The notes under the pieces were generated by a model that made no database searches, was not told where the DNA came from, and saw nothing but the letters and a program-made list of their open reading frames with translations. Shown piece by piece: positions 22,719-34,500 of a stretch of 64,000 nucleotides of DNA. The position numbers and the translations under genes were made by a program. The stretch spans positions 47,389,757 through 47,453,756 of the forward strand of contig CM059562.1 of the NCBI GenBank assembly GCA_030386875.1, written 5' to 3'. Every line of letters starts with the position of its first letter. Positions within the stretch are counted from its first letter, which is position 1. Source of the DNA: Morinoia aosen. Lineage: Eukaryota; Arthropoda; Malacostraca; Amphipoda; Talitridae.

Positions 22719-23639
22719 TCGAGTCCTAAGCCAGCGCGACGGATTCGAGCAAGCCATGGAGCGTGGCGCCATAACGCTGCCACGTCAGATTGAAACCGGC
22801 CGTGGTCGCGAGTGCACCTTCCTTTAGTGTGCTCTGCGGGACTCGGCATTCTGCCCTCGCTACCTGGGACTTCTTGGGTCCTTGACAGCCGGCTACAGTG
22901 AAGAGTTTTTGAAGATCTTCAGGTGAGACTCCCGCTAATGACGCTCCGCTTGTCTTTATTTATCTTAAAATTCCAGCGTTACCGGCCCCAGATGGGTACC
23001 CGGTAAATTTGTGTGCCGTAGGGCCCGTTAATTTGGGGAGTTGAGTCCACTTGTTAAGGTGGCTGCTGTAGCATCAGCTACAAAAGCGTAAAATTATAAA
23101 CTTTCTTATTCGCACCTAAATAAAATAATTATTAGCATTAAAAATCTGACTCTAAACTACTATTAATTATTTTTTACTTATAATAAGTAATCCTTAAAGT
23201 TTTTGTGCAAAAAAGCATAAAATTAAAAGTCAGGATTGACATTTTCGTGTTTAAGCCTCTGAATTTGGCAACAACCACGCAGGACGCTTGATTTCCTAGG
23301 CGTCACTCTCGCTCAGCTTTCGTAGCTTGTGGTTGTCTCCGTCCGTGTAAGTGGAAGAAATAAGGTTAAATAGAGAAAAGATCTGGTAAAGTATGGTGTC
23401 ATTGTATAATGTGCATTGTGTGTAAGTTAAGGATTTTTTGTCAGTGTCGTGAGTTATAGATAAACATAGAATAGAGGTAGAGTACTTAAAAATAGCATGC
23501 CTGATTTCGAGTGTTATCTCAACATGGCATAGCGGGAATATTACATGTCATGTGCATTTGTGTGTATCAAGAATTCATTATCAACTTTCAAATCATGTTC
23601 TCTTCTTGCAGTTGCCATTCATGATATCGAAAATTCGTG

Positions 23640-23713
23640 CATAACATACATCGTGAACGCGCACGGTATATATCGTGAACGCGCACGGTTTACATCGTGA
23701 ACGCGCATGGTAG
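23640..23713. repeat. Three tandem copies of ATCGTGAACGCGCACGGT-type unit
   Basis: Three 23-24-bp units with core CATCGTGAACGCGCACGGT, the third with one change. It lies in the extra block of the family-B LTR. Confidence 0.88.
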
Positions 23714-24345
23714 CGTCCCGCGCCTTTTGGGGTTTCCAAAATGGCGCCGCATAAACTGCTCTCATGTTATTACTCTGTGATTTAAATTGCACTATATTTA
23801 GGTGGATTAACTCTTCAATTATTACCACATACTGGCAGTGTTTTTCTTCAGTGTGTTTTACGTGTAAAGAAGTGAAGAAATCCCTTTTATTATTTTTTCT
23901 TTCGGAAAATAAGCCATATTTTCAAACAGATTTTTAGCCTTCACCTTTCAGCATATTTCATTAACTGCATATTAAATCAATCTAGTTCTTTTTAACATGA
24001 ATCAAATTAGTTTCATTAACCAAGAAAAATTCTTAGAATTTTATGCAATTGTAAAAGAGTTCTTTTTCTTTTACGAGCCTCTAAAATTTCTATTCCCATT
24101 TCTGGAGTTTGACAAAGAGAGAAATTAAATTAGCTCGTTGTTGAGTCTGTAGGACGTCTCTTTGTTTTCGATATGGGAAAATTATCATTTACGGTGTAGG
24201 GAATTCAGTGGTGGTATTTTCCTTGATGTCTCTCCTGGAACTTCTCATCCAGCGCTTCGATTCTTGCAGGACCTCAACGACGTCGCCAACGCCACACAAA
24301 CATTATTCCTTGGACCTTCCTTCCTCCTTTTTTATGTTGTGCTAC

Positions 24346-24668
24346 CTTACCACGCCTTACCTTAACTGGCCTTACCTTACCAGGCCTTACCTTAACTGGC
24401 CTTACCTTACCAGGCATTACCTTAATAGGCCTTACCTTACCTTGCCTGGCCTTACATTGCCAGGTCTTACCTTAACTTGCCTTACTTTACCAGGCATTAC
24501 CTTAATAAGCCTTACCTTACCTAACCAGGCCTTATCTTAATAGGCCTTGCCTTACCTTACCAGACCTTACCTTAATAGGCCTTGCCTTACCTTACCAGGC
24601 CTAACCTTGCCTGGCCTTACATTGCCTGGCCTTACCTTACCTTACCTTGCCTGGCCTTACCTTCCCCA
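24346..24668. repeat. CCTTACC(TTAACTGG) minisatellite
   Basis: Over 300 bp of short units alternating CCTTACCTTACCAGG and CCTTACCTTAATAGG / TTGCCTGG. All three frames stay open and yield Tyr-Leu-Thr-Arg-Pro/Trp-Pro repeats, which explains the open frames here; they are not genes. Confidence 0.92.
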
Positions 24669-24919
24669 AACACTCTCACGTACCTCCGGATCTCACCATC
24701 ACTCACTGGACCCAGCCGGCTCGGAGTGCCTCCACCGAGTCAAGTCTTCCAGTCAAGCTCAACGCCAGTCCGCCTGGCGTTCCTCCAATAAAGAAAGAGC
24801 TGAGTTTTCCCATGCCTTATTAACCTTCTCTCACGTTTTGAAAACACTATCGAGCCAAAAGAAAGATTGGGATTGGAAGTTGATAACTAGCATACCCGCC
24901 AATCCTAACACTGCTCACA

Positions 24920-25178
24920 GTTAGAGTATATGCCCATAATTTAAAATCCCTATCTAATACTCCATTATGCCACTGTTGTAAATCAATATTTAGTAATTTT
25001 CATAGTTATTTTGTAAAGAAATAACAATTCTAATTTTCATTGCAATAATTTTTTAATTTGGGACTTTTGGTTAAATCTGTTTTTTTTTTGAGTCCACGCA
25101 TGGGGATTTTCCGTATTTTCATTCAGGGATCCCTGTTTGGCGGCCGATTTGGCAGGGATCCCTGTTTGGCGGAAACTC
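24920..25178. other. Spacer with a duplicated 20-mer
   Basis: AT-rich spacer after the BEL element. CAGGGATCCCTGTTTGGCGG occurs at 25124-25143 and again at 25153-25172, directly before LINE copy A. It may be a target duplication of something lost or a simple local duplication. Confidence 0.7.
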
Positions 25179-26015
25179 AGTATGCAAAAGATTATTCATG
25201 TTAGAATTGGGAGACCTGTGGATGACTGGAGTTTAATAAATGTTGGAGGTGTAGGGCCTGAGTGGGACTGCAAGAGGTGGAAGAAAGAGATTGAGAGACA
25301 AACAAAAGAGTATGGATTGAATAAGTGGAAGCTTAGCATGATGCGGAAGCCTACACTTAACTGGTATATGAAAAAGAAAGCACCTAAGTTTGAGCTGTTC
25401 TATGATGGTAGTTTTGGAAGTCAACTCTTGTTTGCTGTGAGATGCAAGTCATTGAGTGTGAACAGACGTACATGGAGATGGAATGAGAATAATAACAGAT
25501 TATGTCAGCAGTGTAATAGTGGAGTAGAGGAAACAATTGAGCATTTTGTGCTGGAATGTAGTAAGTATGAGCAAGAGAGAGAGAGAGAGTTTTATGAATG
25601 TGGTGTCTGAGCAGTATGGAGAGAATGAGTGGAATGCCAGATGTGCTGAAGATGATTGCGGTATGAGCTGTCTTGCTGGATTGGATCAGGAGTGTAATGC
25701 GAGTATCACTGAGGCTATGAAAGTGTTTCTTGTGCATGCCTGGAGTAAGAGACAGTGACTGGAATGAGCCAGTCTGGTAGAATGGGCTGTAATGACCCAA
25801 TGTGCCGGGGGATGGTGTTTTGACACACTGGCTGTCCCGGTGATGCCTTCCAATGGAGGCTTGTGACAAGGATCGTAGATCCTGAGTAGTTTAGTGGACA
25901 AGTCTGGTACCAGGCGCTGAACTCTTTGTGTGAAAATTGTGGAGGGAATTGTAGGCCGTTACAAAGGCCCCGACACTGTCGGCCCTCAAGTTTCAAGTTC
26001 AAGTTCAAGTTCAAG
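25179..26015 (+). mobile_element. LINE 3' end, copy A (ORF2 C-terminus plus 3' UTR)
   Basis: 5'-truncated non-LTR retrotransposon. The coding part runs to a stop at 25758 and encodes the region after reverse transcriptase, ending in a CCHC-type knuckle (CQQCNSGVEETIEHFVLEC) usual at the C-terminus of LINE ORF2. A (GA)n expansion at 25576-25589 shifts the frame relative to copy B, so the end is read in another frame (SFMNVVSEQ...FLVHAWSKRQ). The 3' UTR (25759-26015) ends in AAGTTC hexamer repeats rather than poly(A). The same UTR occurs at 42141 and 55961. Confidence 0.85.
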
Positions 26016-26039
26016 ATTTGACGATTTCTGGTACCGATT

Positions 26040-27084
26040 TCTGGTGGTTGAATATCAAGAATACAAATATCTAGGTTGTATGATAAGTGAAGATGGATGC
26101 ACTAGAACTAAGGGGGAGAAAGTGGCAAAAGCTATGCAGTGGAGTGGACGATTAAGTAGCGTGGCCAGATACAGAGCAAACAAGTATGAATGTGTGAGAG
26201 GAATGTGGAAGTATGTTGCTGTACCTAGTGTCATGTATGGTATGAGTGCTCTTGCCTTGAATGGAAGTGATCTTGAAAAGCTGGATGTAATACAAAATAA
26301 GGTAGGACGGTTAGCATTGGGTGCTCCGAAATGGACAGCTACAGAAGCCATTAGAGGTGACCTTGGGTGGAGCCTATTTCAGAAAGAATGATGAAAGCGG
26401 TGCTGAATTTTAAGGTGAGAATTGAAAGAATGCCGAATAGCAGATGGGTAAAGCGAATTTTTTAATGAAATCTGAGTGTAAGCTATTGGGAGAAAGTGTG
26501 TTGGGGGCATGCAAGTAAGCTTAGTATGCAAAAGATTATTCATGTTAGAATTGGGAGACCTGTGGGTGACTGGAGTTTAATAAATCCTGGAGGTGTAGGG
26601 CCTGAGTGGGACTGCAAGAGGTGGAAGAAAGAGATTGAGAGGCAAACAAAAGAGTATGGATTGAATAAGTGGAGGCTTAGCATGATGCGGAAGCCTACAC
26701 TTGACTGGTATATGAAGAAAGAAGCACCCAAGTTTGAGATGTTCTATAATGGTAGTTTTGGAAGTCAACTCTTGTTTGCTGTGAGATGTAAGTCATTGAG
26801 TGTGAACAGACGTACATGGAGGTGGAATGAGAATAATAACAGATTATGTCGGCAGTGTATTAGTGGAGTGGAGGAAACAATTGAGCATTTTGTGCTGGAA
26901 TGTAGTAAGTATGAGCAAGAGAGAGAAAGTTTTATGAATGTGGTGGTTGAGCAGTAGGGAGAGAATGAGTGGTATGCCAGATGTGCTGAAAATGATTGCG
27001 GTATGAGCTGTCTTGCTGGATTGGATCAGGAGTGTAATTTGAGTATCATTGAAGCTATGAAAATGTTTCTTGTGCGTGCCTGGA
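26040..27084 (+). pseudogene. LINE copy B ORF2, post-RT region and C-terminal knuckle
   Basis: This opens with the thumb-like block YKYLGCMISEDG...E(K)VAKAMQW, VAVPSVMYGMSAL and NKVGRLALGAP...AIRGDLGWS, a signature of LINE ORF2 after the palm domain, here of a clade common in arthropod genomes. The frame stops at 26389-26391 and resumes in another phase (RMMKAVLNFKVRIERM), then continues from 26496 to the C-terminal knuckle CRQCISGVEETIEHFVLEC. A TAG at 26955-26957 interrupts the final segment. The catalytic palm is missing, so the copy is 5'-truncated and dead. Confidence 0.85.
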
Positions 27085-27303
27085 TATCTGGGCCGAGGGG
27101 TAGACAAAGACGAGTAGAGTTTCCGCGTGTACTTGGTGCAGGGGTTACAGATCTCCAAATGCGCTTCTAGAAGCCGCGCACATAGCATTTATACTGTCAA
27201 ATTGCTGACTAAGCGTGCGCACTACGGCAGAGCCGCGCCCAGGCGTAGCATTACCATACGTACGAACAGATGTACAGAAAAAGTGCACAACCGCGCCGGC
27301 ACA
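27085..27303 (-). repeat. Gypsy-3 3' LTR
   Basis: 219 bp. It differs from the 5' LTR at only a handful of positions (for example gccgcgcac/gccgctcac, actacggc/actgcggc, agaaaaagtgca/agagaaagtgcg). Short frames inside both LTRs translate alike and are not genes. Confidence 0.92.
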
Positions 27304-28377
27304 CACCTTCCCCCATGCCTGATTTATTACCAATTACAAAATGAACGAATCAAATGGAAGAATCGTAAATTAAAAATCAACACAGTAAGCTAAAGGCATC
27401 CTGGTTAGAAAAACCAAAAAAATAAGAATTACTCTTCGTGGCAAAAACAACTGCCAGTAATAGTAAAAACAAACGCATCAAACTAAATTCGACAAAACAT
27501 CGCGAAGAAAAACACCAATACCCCCACCACCAAAGAAACATTGGAAGAGCCTCTGCTCAAATACACAAGGAGAATGCAAAAAAATTTGTTCGGGCACACG
27601 AACAATGCAAGGTACATACAAAAACAAACAAAAAAATTTTCTCGCATCAGAAAACCCTTAGCAAGGAACGTAAAAAATAACGCGTCGACATAAAGTTGAC
27701 AACAATCGCAAGAAAAAAATATCCCTTTTTTAACAGTATAATTAACATCCAAAAACAAAAAAAAATCCACGGTTCTAGCAACCAGGATTTAACTTACTTT
27801 CCACTGAAAGAAAAAAAACGCAAGGTATATACGAAACCAAAAACGCTAAACATCAACGTAGAACATGAACATCACGAGCAATTCTCGCTGAATACAGATT
27901 AAGTCATCAAGCAATTACGGTTTTCGTTAAAAAAAAGTAAAGCACCTGCGAAAAATCTACTAAAAAAATTTTAAAATTTAAGTAAACACCGCACGTACAT
28001 ACCTCGTACAATTATAACGAACTCGCCGTGGAATTTAGTTAAAAACAATATCTCGCATGAAAATGAATAACGCAATGCCTCTGAATTAAAATTAACAAAA
28101 TATTCGCATAAATTGAATTATTGAAAACGAAAACGAAATAATTCATACCCATATACCTGAACATGTTATTCTTCTCGAGCATCATCGCGAACAAGGGAAA
28201 ATTAGATACTAAACACATAAATGTTGAAAAATACTTAATACTAATTCCTGAGTAAATATTAAAAGTAAATACTAAAACATCCGTTTACATCGTTTGTGAG
28301 TGATTAACGCCCTATAGGCGACACCCAAATTCGTGAAGTACTATCGCATTGAAAACACTCGTTGCAGGAACTTTCCT
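27304..28377 (-). other. Gypsy-3 3' untranslated region
   Basis: Strongly A-rich on the plus strand. No domain-bearing frame; the 95-codon minus-strand frame at 27483-27770 is Phe/Cys/Leu-rich because of the T-rich composition. The polypurine tract lies just inside the LTR (27304-27320). Confidence 0.6.
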
Positions 28378-28725
28378 TTATACTTCATGAAGCGTTTGCA
28401 TAGGACGCAACTGCTGGTCAGCAGTGCTCGACCGCAGTTGCTGTCGACGGAGGATGTCATCTTCAGATCGCAAACGCTCCGACATCATATTTAATTCCCG
28501 GCGAAAATAGAAGAAAGAGACTCCTAACGCCAATGTGATTGGGAAAAGAAGGAGAAGACCTACGTACGAAACCCTGTCTGGGAGGATGTCAACCAGGGCG
28601 TTCGCGCGCACCCAGTCCTCCGACACTCTGCCTTGGTGTTGCTCCAAAGCGTTCGTAAGCGCCTCCACGCTGACATGAGTCAGACGGTTTCCCATCGTTG
28701 ACGTCGGGAACGTCGCGTTTTCGTT
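28378..28725 (-). CDS. Gypsy-3 putative spliced 3' exon, single-pass membrane protein
   Basis: The frame extends up to 28851, but the first 42 residues are intron-like, and the pyrimidine tract ending TTTCAATTTCAG gives a good splice acceptor at 28726. The exon from 28725 encodes 115 residues: a polar N-terminal part with a helix-rich stretch (VEALTNALEQHQGRVSEDW), one clear transmembrane segment (VSYVGLLLLFPITLALGVSF) followed by FYFRR as a stop-transfer signal, then a charged, coiled-coil-like tail (LNMMSERLRSEDDILRRQQ) and a stop. Its position between integrase and the 3' LTR is that of env or accessory genes in some Gypsy lineages, but it is far too short for a full envelope and I see no fusion or receptor domain. 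The 5' exon is not identified. Function unknown. Confidence 0.5.
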   Translation of the reverse strand, partial: NENATFPTSTMGNRLTHVSVEALTNALEQHQGRVSEDWVRANALVDILPDRVSYVGLLLLFPITLALGVSFFYFRRELNMMSERLRSEDDILRRQQLRSSTADQQLRPMQTLHEV

Positions 28726-29229
28726 CTGAAATTGAAACAGATACAGTCCAATTAGCATGGCCGCATAATTAAATAATAGGAAACAATGGTCATAAGAGCA
28801 AGTAATTGAAAGGGACAGCCGCAAAGAAAGAAACAAACGGCATATCCGCACGGCTCAGGTCCTGAGCAGGCTCGGCCGCTGCTCAGCTACTGCATAAACA
28901 ACTCTGGCGTCAGCACTCCTCTCGCACAGCAATGAGGTGCCGCGCCATATAAGCACATGGTGCGTATTGAATCTCGCATAAATGTGAACAGATGCAAACC
29001 TTGGCTGTAAAATGAAAATGAGTTACATCCTCAAAGTCGTACGTAGAACCTACGATACATCAAAAACTAAAATGTAAAACAAATACATACATTAATATAA
29101 GAAGAATTCCAATTAAAATGATACATAAAAGTAAACATCGTAGCAAAAATCTGAGAATAGAAATACAACAGCACACAAAAATAAAATGCTAAACATTGGA
29201 ACACAGTCAGTCGTAAGTCGTACATTTGT
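28726..29229 (-). other. Gypsy-3 spacer between integrase and the 3' exon
   Basis: Non-coding by eye, probably the 3' part of an intron for a spliced subgenomic transcript, given the acceptor at its low-coordinate end. Confidence 0.4.
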
Positions 29230-30345
29230 TTAAACCGTTTTACGTAAAGGTAGAACGTGGTTCATGTTGCTCTTGTAAGTCTTATTTCCAATTTTTAATT
29301 CTACGTAATTTCGATTACCTTTTGTAATGATTCCCTGTCCTACCCATGAAATATCCAACTTATTTTTTCGCAGATGATTGCGTAACAAAACTCTATCCCC
29401 GAGGACAAAATTTTTATTTTTACGGCGAACATTGTGGTACATAGTTCTGTCCCTGGTGTTATTAATTATCACAGCTCTAACGTTTTCAACAATGCGGGCC
29501 GCTTCCTTAGCTCGAAATTTTACGATATCAACGTCGGTGTCGTAACTGTAATTGTTTTCGAACGTTATAGCGCTAAAATTTGGACATGTGTCGCGATTGA
29601 AAATGATATAAGAGGGTGTATCCCCCAACGTAGTATTTAACGCATTATTAATTGCGTTCTCGGTGATGTGGAGACATTGATCCCACTCTGTGTGAACTAA
29701 AGAATTAATATATAATTTGAGTAAATTAGTTATTTTACGGTTGTTACGCTCCACAATAGCGTTACTGTGTGGGCTCCACGGTAGAACTTCCTTTTTCGCA
29801 ATTGAATGAATTTGAGTAAATTTTTTAACTGCTGCAGATTTAAATTCCAAAGCTTGGTCGCTAAGAAGCGTTTTAGGATACCCGAAGGTCGAGAAACAGT
29901 CGTCGAGACAAGAGACAACTGTTTCTGCTAAACGATCCGCTGTGGCGTAAAGCTTACAATAACGAGAAAATAAGTCAATGACTATCAGGATGTATTTATT
30001 CTGCTGACCCGTAATGGGTAATGGGCCTAGGAAATCCATTGAAACTATCTCGAAAGGTTCTTTAGCAATTGGTGCGTCTAAAATCTTAATAGGTACAGTA
30101 CTACTAGCTTTAAGAATTTTACAGACATCACACATTTTGACAAATTTACGAATGATAGTTTTCTCTAACAAATGGAAATAACGTAATTTAAATTTAAACA
30201 ATGTATGCGTGGCATCAGTATGATACAAGGAATGTATGCTGAGCACCGCCTTGTTCATTAATGATGTCGGCATCACTGAAGTTAGAATAGTACTTTCCCT
30301 AGAGTCTATCTGTCTTCGTCTGTAAAGTATGTCGTTCAAAATCAA
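29230..30345 (-). pseudogene. pol: Gypsy-3 integrase
   Basis: The last 371 codons of Pol. The zinc-binding part spans HSLYHTDATHTLFKFK to MCDVC. The core is VSMDFLGPLP (first Asp), LLSDQALEFK (second Asp) and WSPHSNAIVERNNRK (Glu), followed by a C-terminal domain with FVLGDRVLLRNHLRKNK...WVGQGIITKGN and the usual 'KSNMNHVLPL' end. It overlaps the preceding frame by 4 nt in another phase. The junction (PDLQNT then LILNDIL) is inside the linker to the zinc domain, so this looks like a one-base indel and not a designed frameshift site. Confidence 0.88.
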
Positions 30346-31502
30346 GTATTTTGTAAGTCAGGAATCGTAGATGCACTTCCATTTAGTAATGCGTCCTTTA
30401 CTTCAGAACAGAAAGGGTCCTGCTGTTGCTCAGTCCGAAATTCGTCAAGAGTCCAAGATGCATCTTTCAATTCAGGAACGTAGTCAGTGAGCTGAGCGGG
30501 CGCAGCCACCGCTGGCGCCACTCGATTAGAGTACGTCTCGTCTGTTTTGTCTATGTCTGGGTTCAGTGCTCCACGCCGTGTCGTCACTGGGAAAGCGTCG
30601 ACCTCATTGAACTCAGAACAGTCTTCAAGATCAGAAATAGTCAATTGCTCAGGTAATCGGCTTAGACAATCCGCAATGATATTTTGCTTACCGGGGAAAT
30701 ATTTTACAACTGGATCGAACGATTGAACTGATAAGCACCATCGTGCCATAGCTGAGTCGTCAGGAAGCTTTTTGAAAAACAAGGGCTGCAACGGCTTATG
30801 ATCCGTGTACAGATAGATTGGATATCCAAGAATAAGGTATTTGAAAGCTTTTAGCGCACTCACGATAGCGAAGAATTCTTTTTTAGTCGTGCTATATCTC
30901 TTTTGCGTGGAGTTCAAACTTTTACTGTAGTATGCTATCGCTTTCATTGATTTATTTGAATCGTTTCCGTGCTGTAAAAGCACTGCTCCTATACCAAAAT
31001 TAGAAGCATCTGTAAATACATGGAAAGGCTTAGTAAAATCAGGATGCCGTAAAACGGTATCTGATGTCAAAACAGATTTAATTTTTTCAAAAGCTTTCTG
31101 ACACTCAGGCTTCCAGATAAACTCAACGTTTTTTCGCAATAACTGATAAAGCGGATACGAAATCGAGCCGAACATAGGGATATGGCTCCGGAAATAGTTT
31201 GCTACACCTAAAAAACTCTGCAATTCCTTTACGTTTCGTGGAACGGGAAACTTTTGGAGCTTCTCCGATTCCTTGCAACGAATGCCGTCTGCCGACACTA
31301 TGTGACCTAGGTACTCTATTGAACTCTTTAGGAATTGACATTTCTCAAGCTTAAGTGAAAGATTTCCACTACGTAGGTTCTCAAAAACACTATTTAAATC
31401 TTTCAGATGTTGGTTCATGGATTTTGAAAAAACTAATATATCATCGAGGAACACGAAACAAAGTTTACCGATGATATTGGTAAGAACAGAAGAAATTATG
31501 CG
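30342..31502 (-). pseudogene. pol: Gypsy-3 reverse transcriptase C-terminal half and RNase H
   Basis: In phase with the upstream Gag-Pol frame but separated from it by a TAA at 31503-31505. It begins just before the RT active site, read as FVFLDDILVF (FLDD). RT then continues with LEKCQFLKSSIEYLGHIVS and LQSFLGVANYFR. RNase H shows FHVFTDASNFGIGAVL (Asp), YSTTKKEFFAIVSAL (Glu) and YTDHKPLQPL (Asp), then FPGKQNIIADCLSRLP. The stop splits the RT palm, so this copy cannot produce whole enzyme without readthrough. Confidence 0.88.
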
Positions 31503-34500
31503 TTAAAAAACAGAAGGACTCGAGGACAGCCCGAAAGGCAGCCTTTTAAAATGGAATTTCTCATAACCAATACTGAACGCGGTAAATTTACGGCTACTTT
31601 CTTCTAATTCGACCTGATGAAAGGCCGAACGTAAATCAAGACTTAAAAAAATGCTATTACCACCGAGGGTGTAAAGAATATCGTCAATTCTGGGAATTGG
31701 GTAACTTTCTTTAATAACTATTTTATTAAGCTCTCGGAAGTCAATCACTGGACGAATCTCGCCCGACTTCTTCTTCACAATGATCAAAGGAAAGTTATTG
31801 TCCGAACTGGACGGTTCAATAATACCTTGATCCAACATCTGTTTATTCGCTTGCACCAAATCTTCTCGGTATTTATGTGGAATTCTATAGGGTGGGATGT
31901 TAAGTACTGGAGCATTTGGTTTCAATTCAATTTTATGTCGCATGACATTCGTAACGGCAATAGTTTCGCCTTCTAACGTAATTACGTCTCTAAAATCATT
32001 CAATAAATTTATCAGTAAAGGTTTAACGTCATCGTCGTCACAAATTACGTCGTCACTCGTCAGAGGACGTCGTTCGCTCATACCTCCTTCTGGCACATCG
32101 TCTTTCTGTGCATTAGTTCCTACTTCGTCAACACGATTATTGTTGCAACAATGCCCCGCTTGGTCAGATCCCAACCCAACACCTTTACCAGTGATGGTAT
32201 TAAAGCTTCCACCATAACAACTGTCGACTTTGGGTAGATCCGCCGTACCGCTGACATCACATACATTTGCTTCATGCACAGCTTCGTGCACCGTAGACAT
32301 ATATATTTCTTGATCTATTTCCATATCGTCTACTTCTTCAATAGTACTCAACATGCTATTTTCACTCAGGTATACTACGTCATCCGAGACGTTTAAAAGC
32401 ATGACAGGGACAAAACCATTCGACCCTATATTCACCACTGATTCGGCCACATAAATGCCATTAGCAAGAATTTTCTTATGCATGATATACTTCCCGGGTT
32501 TAGCCTTCTTGACATACCCATTAATTACTCGTAAACAATTACTTGGCATTTCCACTGAACCACAGTGAACAACTATCGCTCGTCTTTTAGTTTTTCTCAC
32601 TTTATTCGTTGGGGTACCCCACTGCTCCGCAGTATTTATCTCTAGGCCATTTCGTTGCCTATCGCCATTTACTTGGCCATTTCTATCGCCATTTACTTGG
32701 CTTTCATTTCTTGGTTCCCTCTGCTTCAGCAGATTTTTCTCTTTACGCCTCCTCCGGGCAAGCACGTCCGCCATCAGATATTCTGCATTATTTACGGTAT
32801 TGAAATATACTTCTCTCTTACTTCGACCGTGCAATTCTTGCACATCATGAAACGGCACTTTTACTCCGTCAAGAACTATGAATCCTTCTTTAAAATCAAT
32901 CACGGCATCTTTTAGAATATCTCTACCGAGGATTACAACATAATTAAATTCGCCATCCTTTAACATCAAAGCGCTAGTATTAATTTCCTTATTATTAGGC
33001 AGGGTAATACAAAGATCAACTTCGCCTTTTACTTGGCTTTTCGAATTGATACCCCTGATACTCAAAGCACTAGGCTTAATTCGCTCGTTAAGGCCTTTTA
33101 AATTCCGGTAACTCACTAGACACCGGTCGCTACCGCTATCGATAAGAGCGCTCATCAATTTTGTATCATGTCGCAATATAATCGTAGGTTTTTTAGATCG
33201 CCTCAATAAAAATAAACCATCGCTTTCTTTCCTTAAACGACCTTCTTTCATTATCGTCGCTGACAAACAAACTTCTACAGGTAATTCAGAATTTGCACCT
33301 ACATCAAGTTCTTGTTCACCTAGCAATTCGAACTTATTTTTACACGGAAATAGCGGATCCACCACTTCAGTCGACTTAGTCATAGTATCTGGCTTCAATA
33401 CCACCACATCATTGGTAACGGGGGCTGTGGAATCACCCTCGGGCACTGGTAACTTCCCCCTCTCTACACCAACACTCTTCAACTCATCTGATTCTACTCT
33501 AAAAAAATCATCGCTCTCAGGAGCTGCAGCGTAATACGCCTCACCTCTACCCCGGCCTCGACCACGTGAATTACATTCACGAGCAAAATGCCCAACCTTG
33601 CCACACCTATAGCAAGCATGACCACGGAAATTCGATTTATTCTGACCTCTTTGTTTCGTACACATACTTTGCACATGATCTGTGGTATTACAGAGTGAAC
33701 AGAAAGATTTAGACCGATCATTACTAGTCTGCTGTGGAGTGTCCACGTGTGCTTCGTGACACTCCACTGAACCTAGAGGTCTATCGCCAAAATAGGCATG
33801 CTGTTTTCCCCGTGAGAATCTAGCAGGTCTCCAACCTTGTCGGAAAAATGGTCTCCGTCCCTGAAATCGTCGGCTGTTGTGTTGTGAGGTATAGAAAACT
33901 TTGGGAAACGATTCTTTCTCGTCACACACAGTCACGTCAGGCACGTCCACCAAATAGGTCTCTCTTGTCGGGTACGAGTACTGGACACTAGGCTTGCGCG
34001 CAATTATTTCTTTGCTCTCAGGGTTATTCCGCACCGCGGAGACAAGACGAGCTAAAAGCTCTTCAGATGTAATGAATGGTCGCGAAAATATTTTCTTGCA
34101 AAAATTTTCCTCCAATAATGGGGCAAGTATTGCTGTACCTAGGCTGAAAACTACCAAATCGCCTGCGAACTTTTTCAAATCATTTGCATTTGCACTAGCA
34201 ATGACAAAAGGATGTCTTTGTAACGCTACTTCTGGGCTATTGAGAATGTGGTCGCTCAAATTTCGGATCTTAGCCATCGCCGTGACTAACTGAGCAGCTA
34301 AACCTTCATTACGTAAGAGCCGTAGCTGATTTAAATCACACGCTAACGCGTGCACTGACCGTTCTCCTTTAGTTACATAAATATCATCTAGAATATCGAC
34401 AACCTGGTCGAAAGAATAGTTAATATCAGGGTTGACAAGTTTAGTAACTACACCATTGAAGTCACCAACACTTTTGTGTGCGCTTCGCACGAGCAATTCC

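Larger units (their letters stand above)
23067..24910 (+). mobile_element. LTR of family B (TGTAGC...CCTAACA), expanded copy
   Basis: The ends match the solo LTR at 40735-41427: start TGTAGCAT, end CCTAACA, with 4-bp duplication CTGC on both sides. Shared segments are 23067-23280 and about 24255-24910, including an AATAAA polyadenylation signal at 24789. Relative to the 693-bp copy it contains an extra block of about 970 bp (23281-24254) and a minisatellite (24350-24665). No internal coding region is present, so it behaves as a solo LTR inserted in the BEL 3' LTR. Confidence 0.8.
14583..24919 (+). mobile_element. BEL/Pao LTR retrotransposon, inactive
   Basis: This is a full-length element with a 5' LTR (14583-15166), leader, Gag zinc knuckles, aspartic protease, reverse transcriptase, RNase H and integrase, then a 3' LTR starting at 22018. 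Domain order and the short C-terminal RPRRLAAR-type tail identify BEL/Pao. The frame is broken by stops at 16252, 17152, 17473, 19664 and 21588, a frameshift near 18955-18972, and a SINE at 19834-20111. The 3' LTR carries two further insertions. LTRs begin TGTCGCAATT and end near GGCTG(C)..CACA. No matching target duplication or clear primer site was found, consistent with age. Confidence 0.9.
22018..24919 (+). repeat. BEL/Pao 3' LTR, split by two insertions
   Basis: Segments 22018-22210, 22719-23066 and 24915-24919 match the 5' LTR. The first gap is an AT-rich fold-back insert and the second is a different LTR with CTGC target duplication (23063-23066 and 24911-24914). Confidence 0.82.

Noticed and set aside
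23640-23713. CRISPR-like direct repeats
   Set aside because: Three contiguous units without spacers in eukaryotic DNA: a simple tandem repeat.
24208-24924. Long overlapping open frames of YLTRPYLNWP-type repeats
   Set aside because: Produced by the CCTTACC minisatellite in all frames; not genes.
27127-27393. Basic frame MYLVQGLQIS..., repeated at 41960-42154
   Set aside because: Lies in the Gypsy-3 LTR and runs past it; repetition comes from the LTR pair.
28378-28725. A retroviral-type envelope gene in Gypsy-3
   Set aside because: Too short, no signal peptide, cleavage site or fusion region visible; called only a small membrane-type exon.
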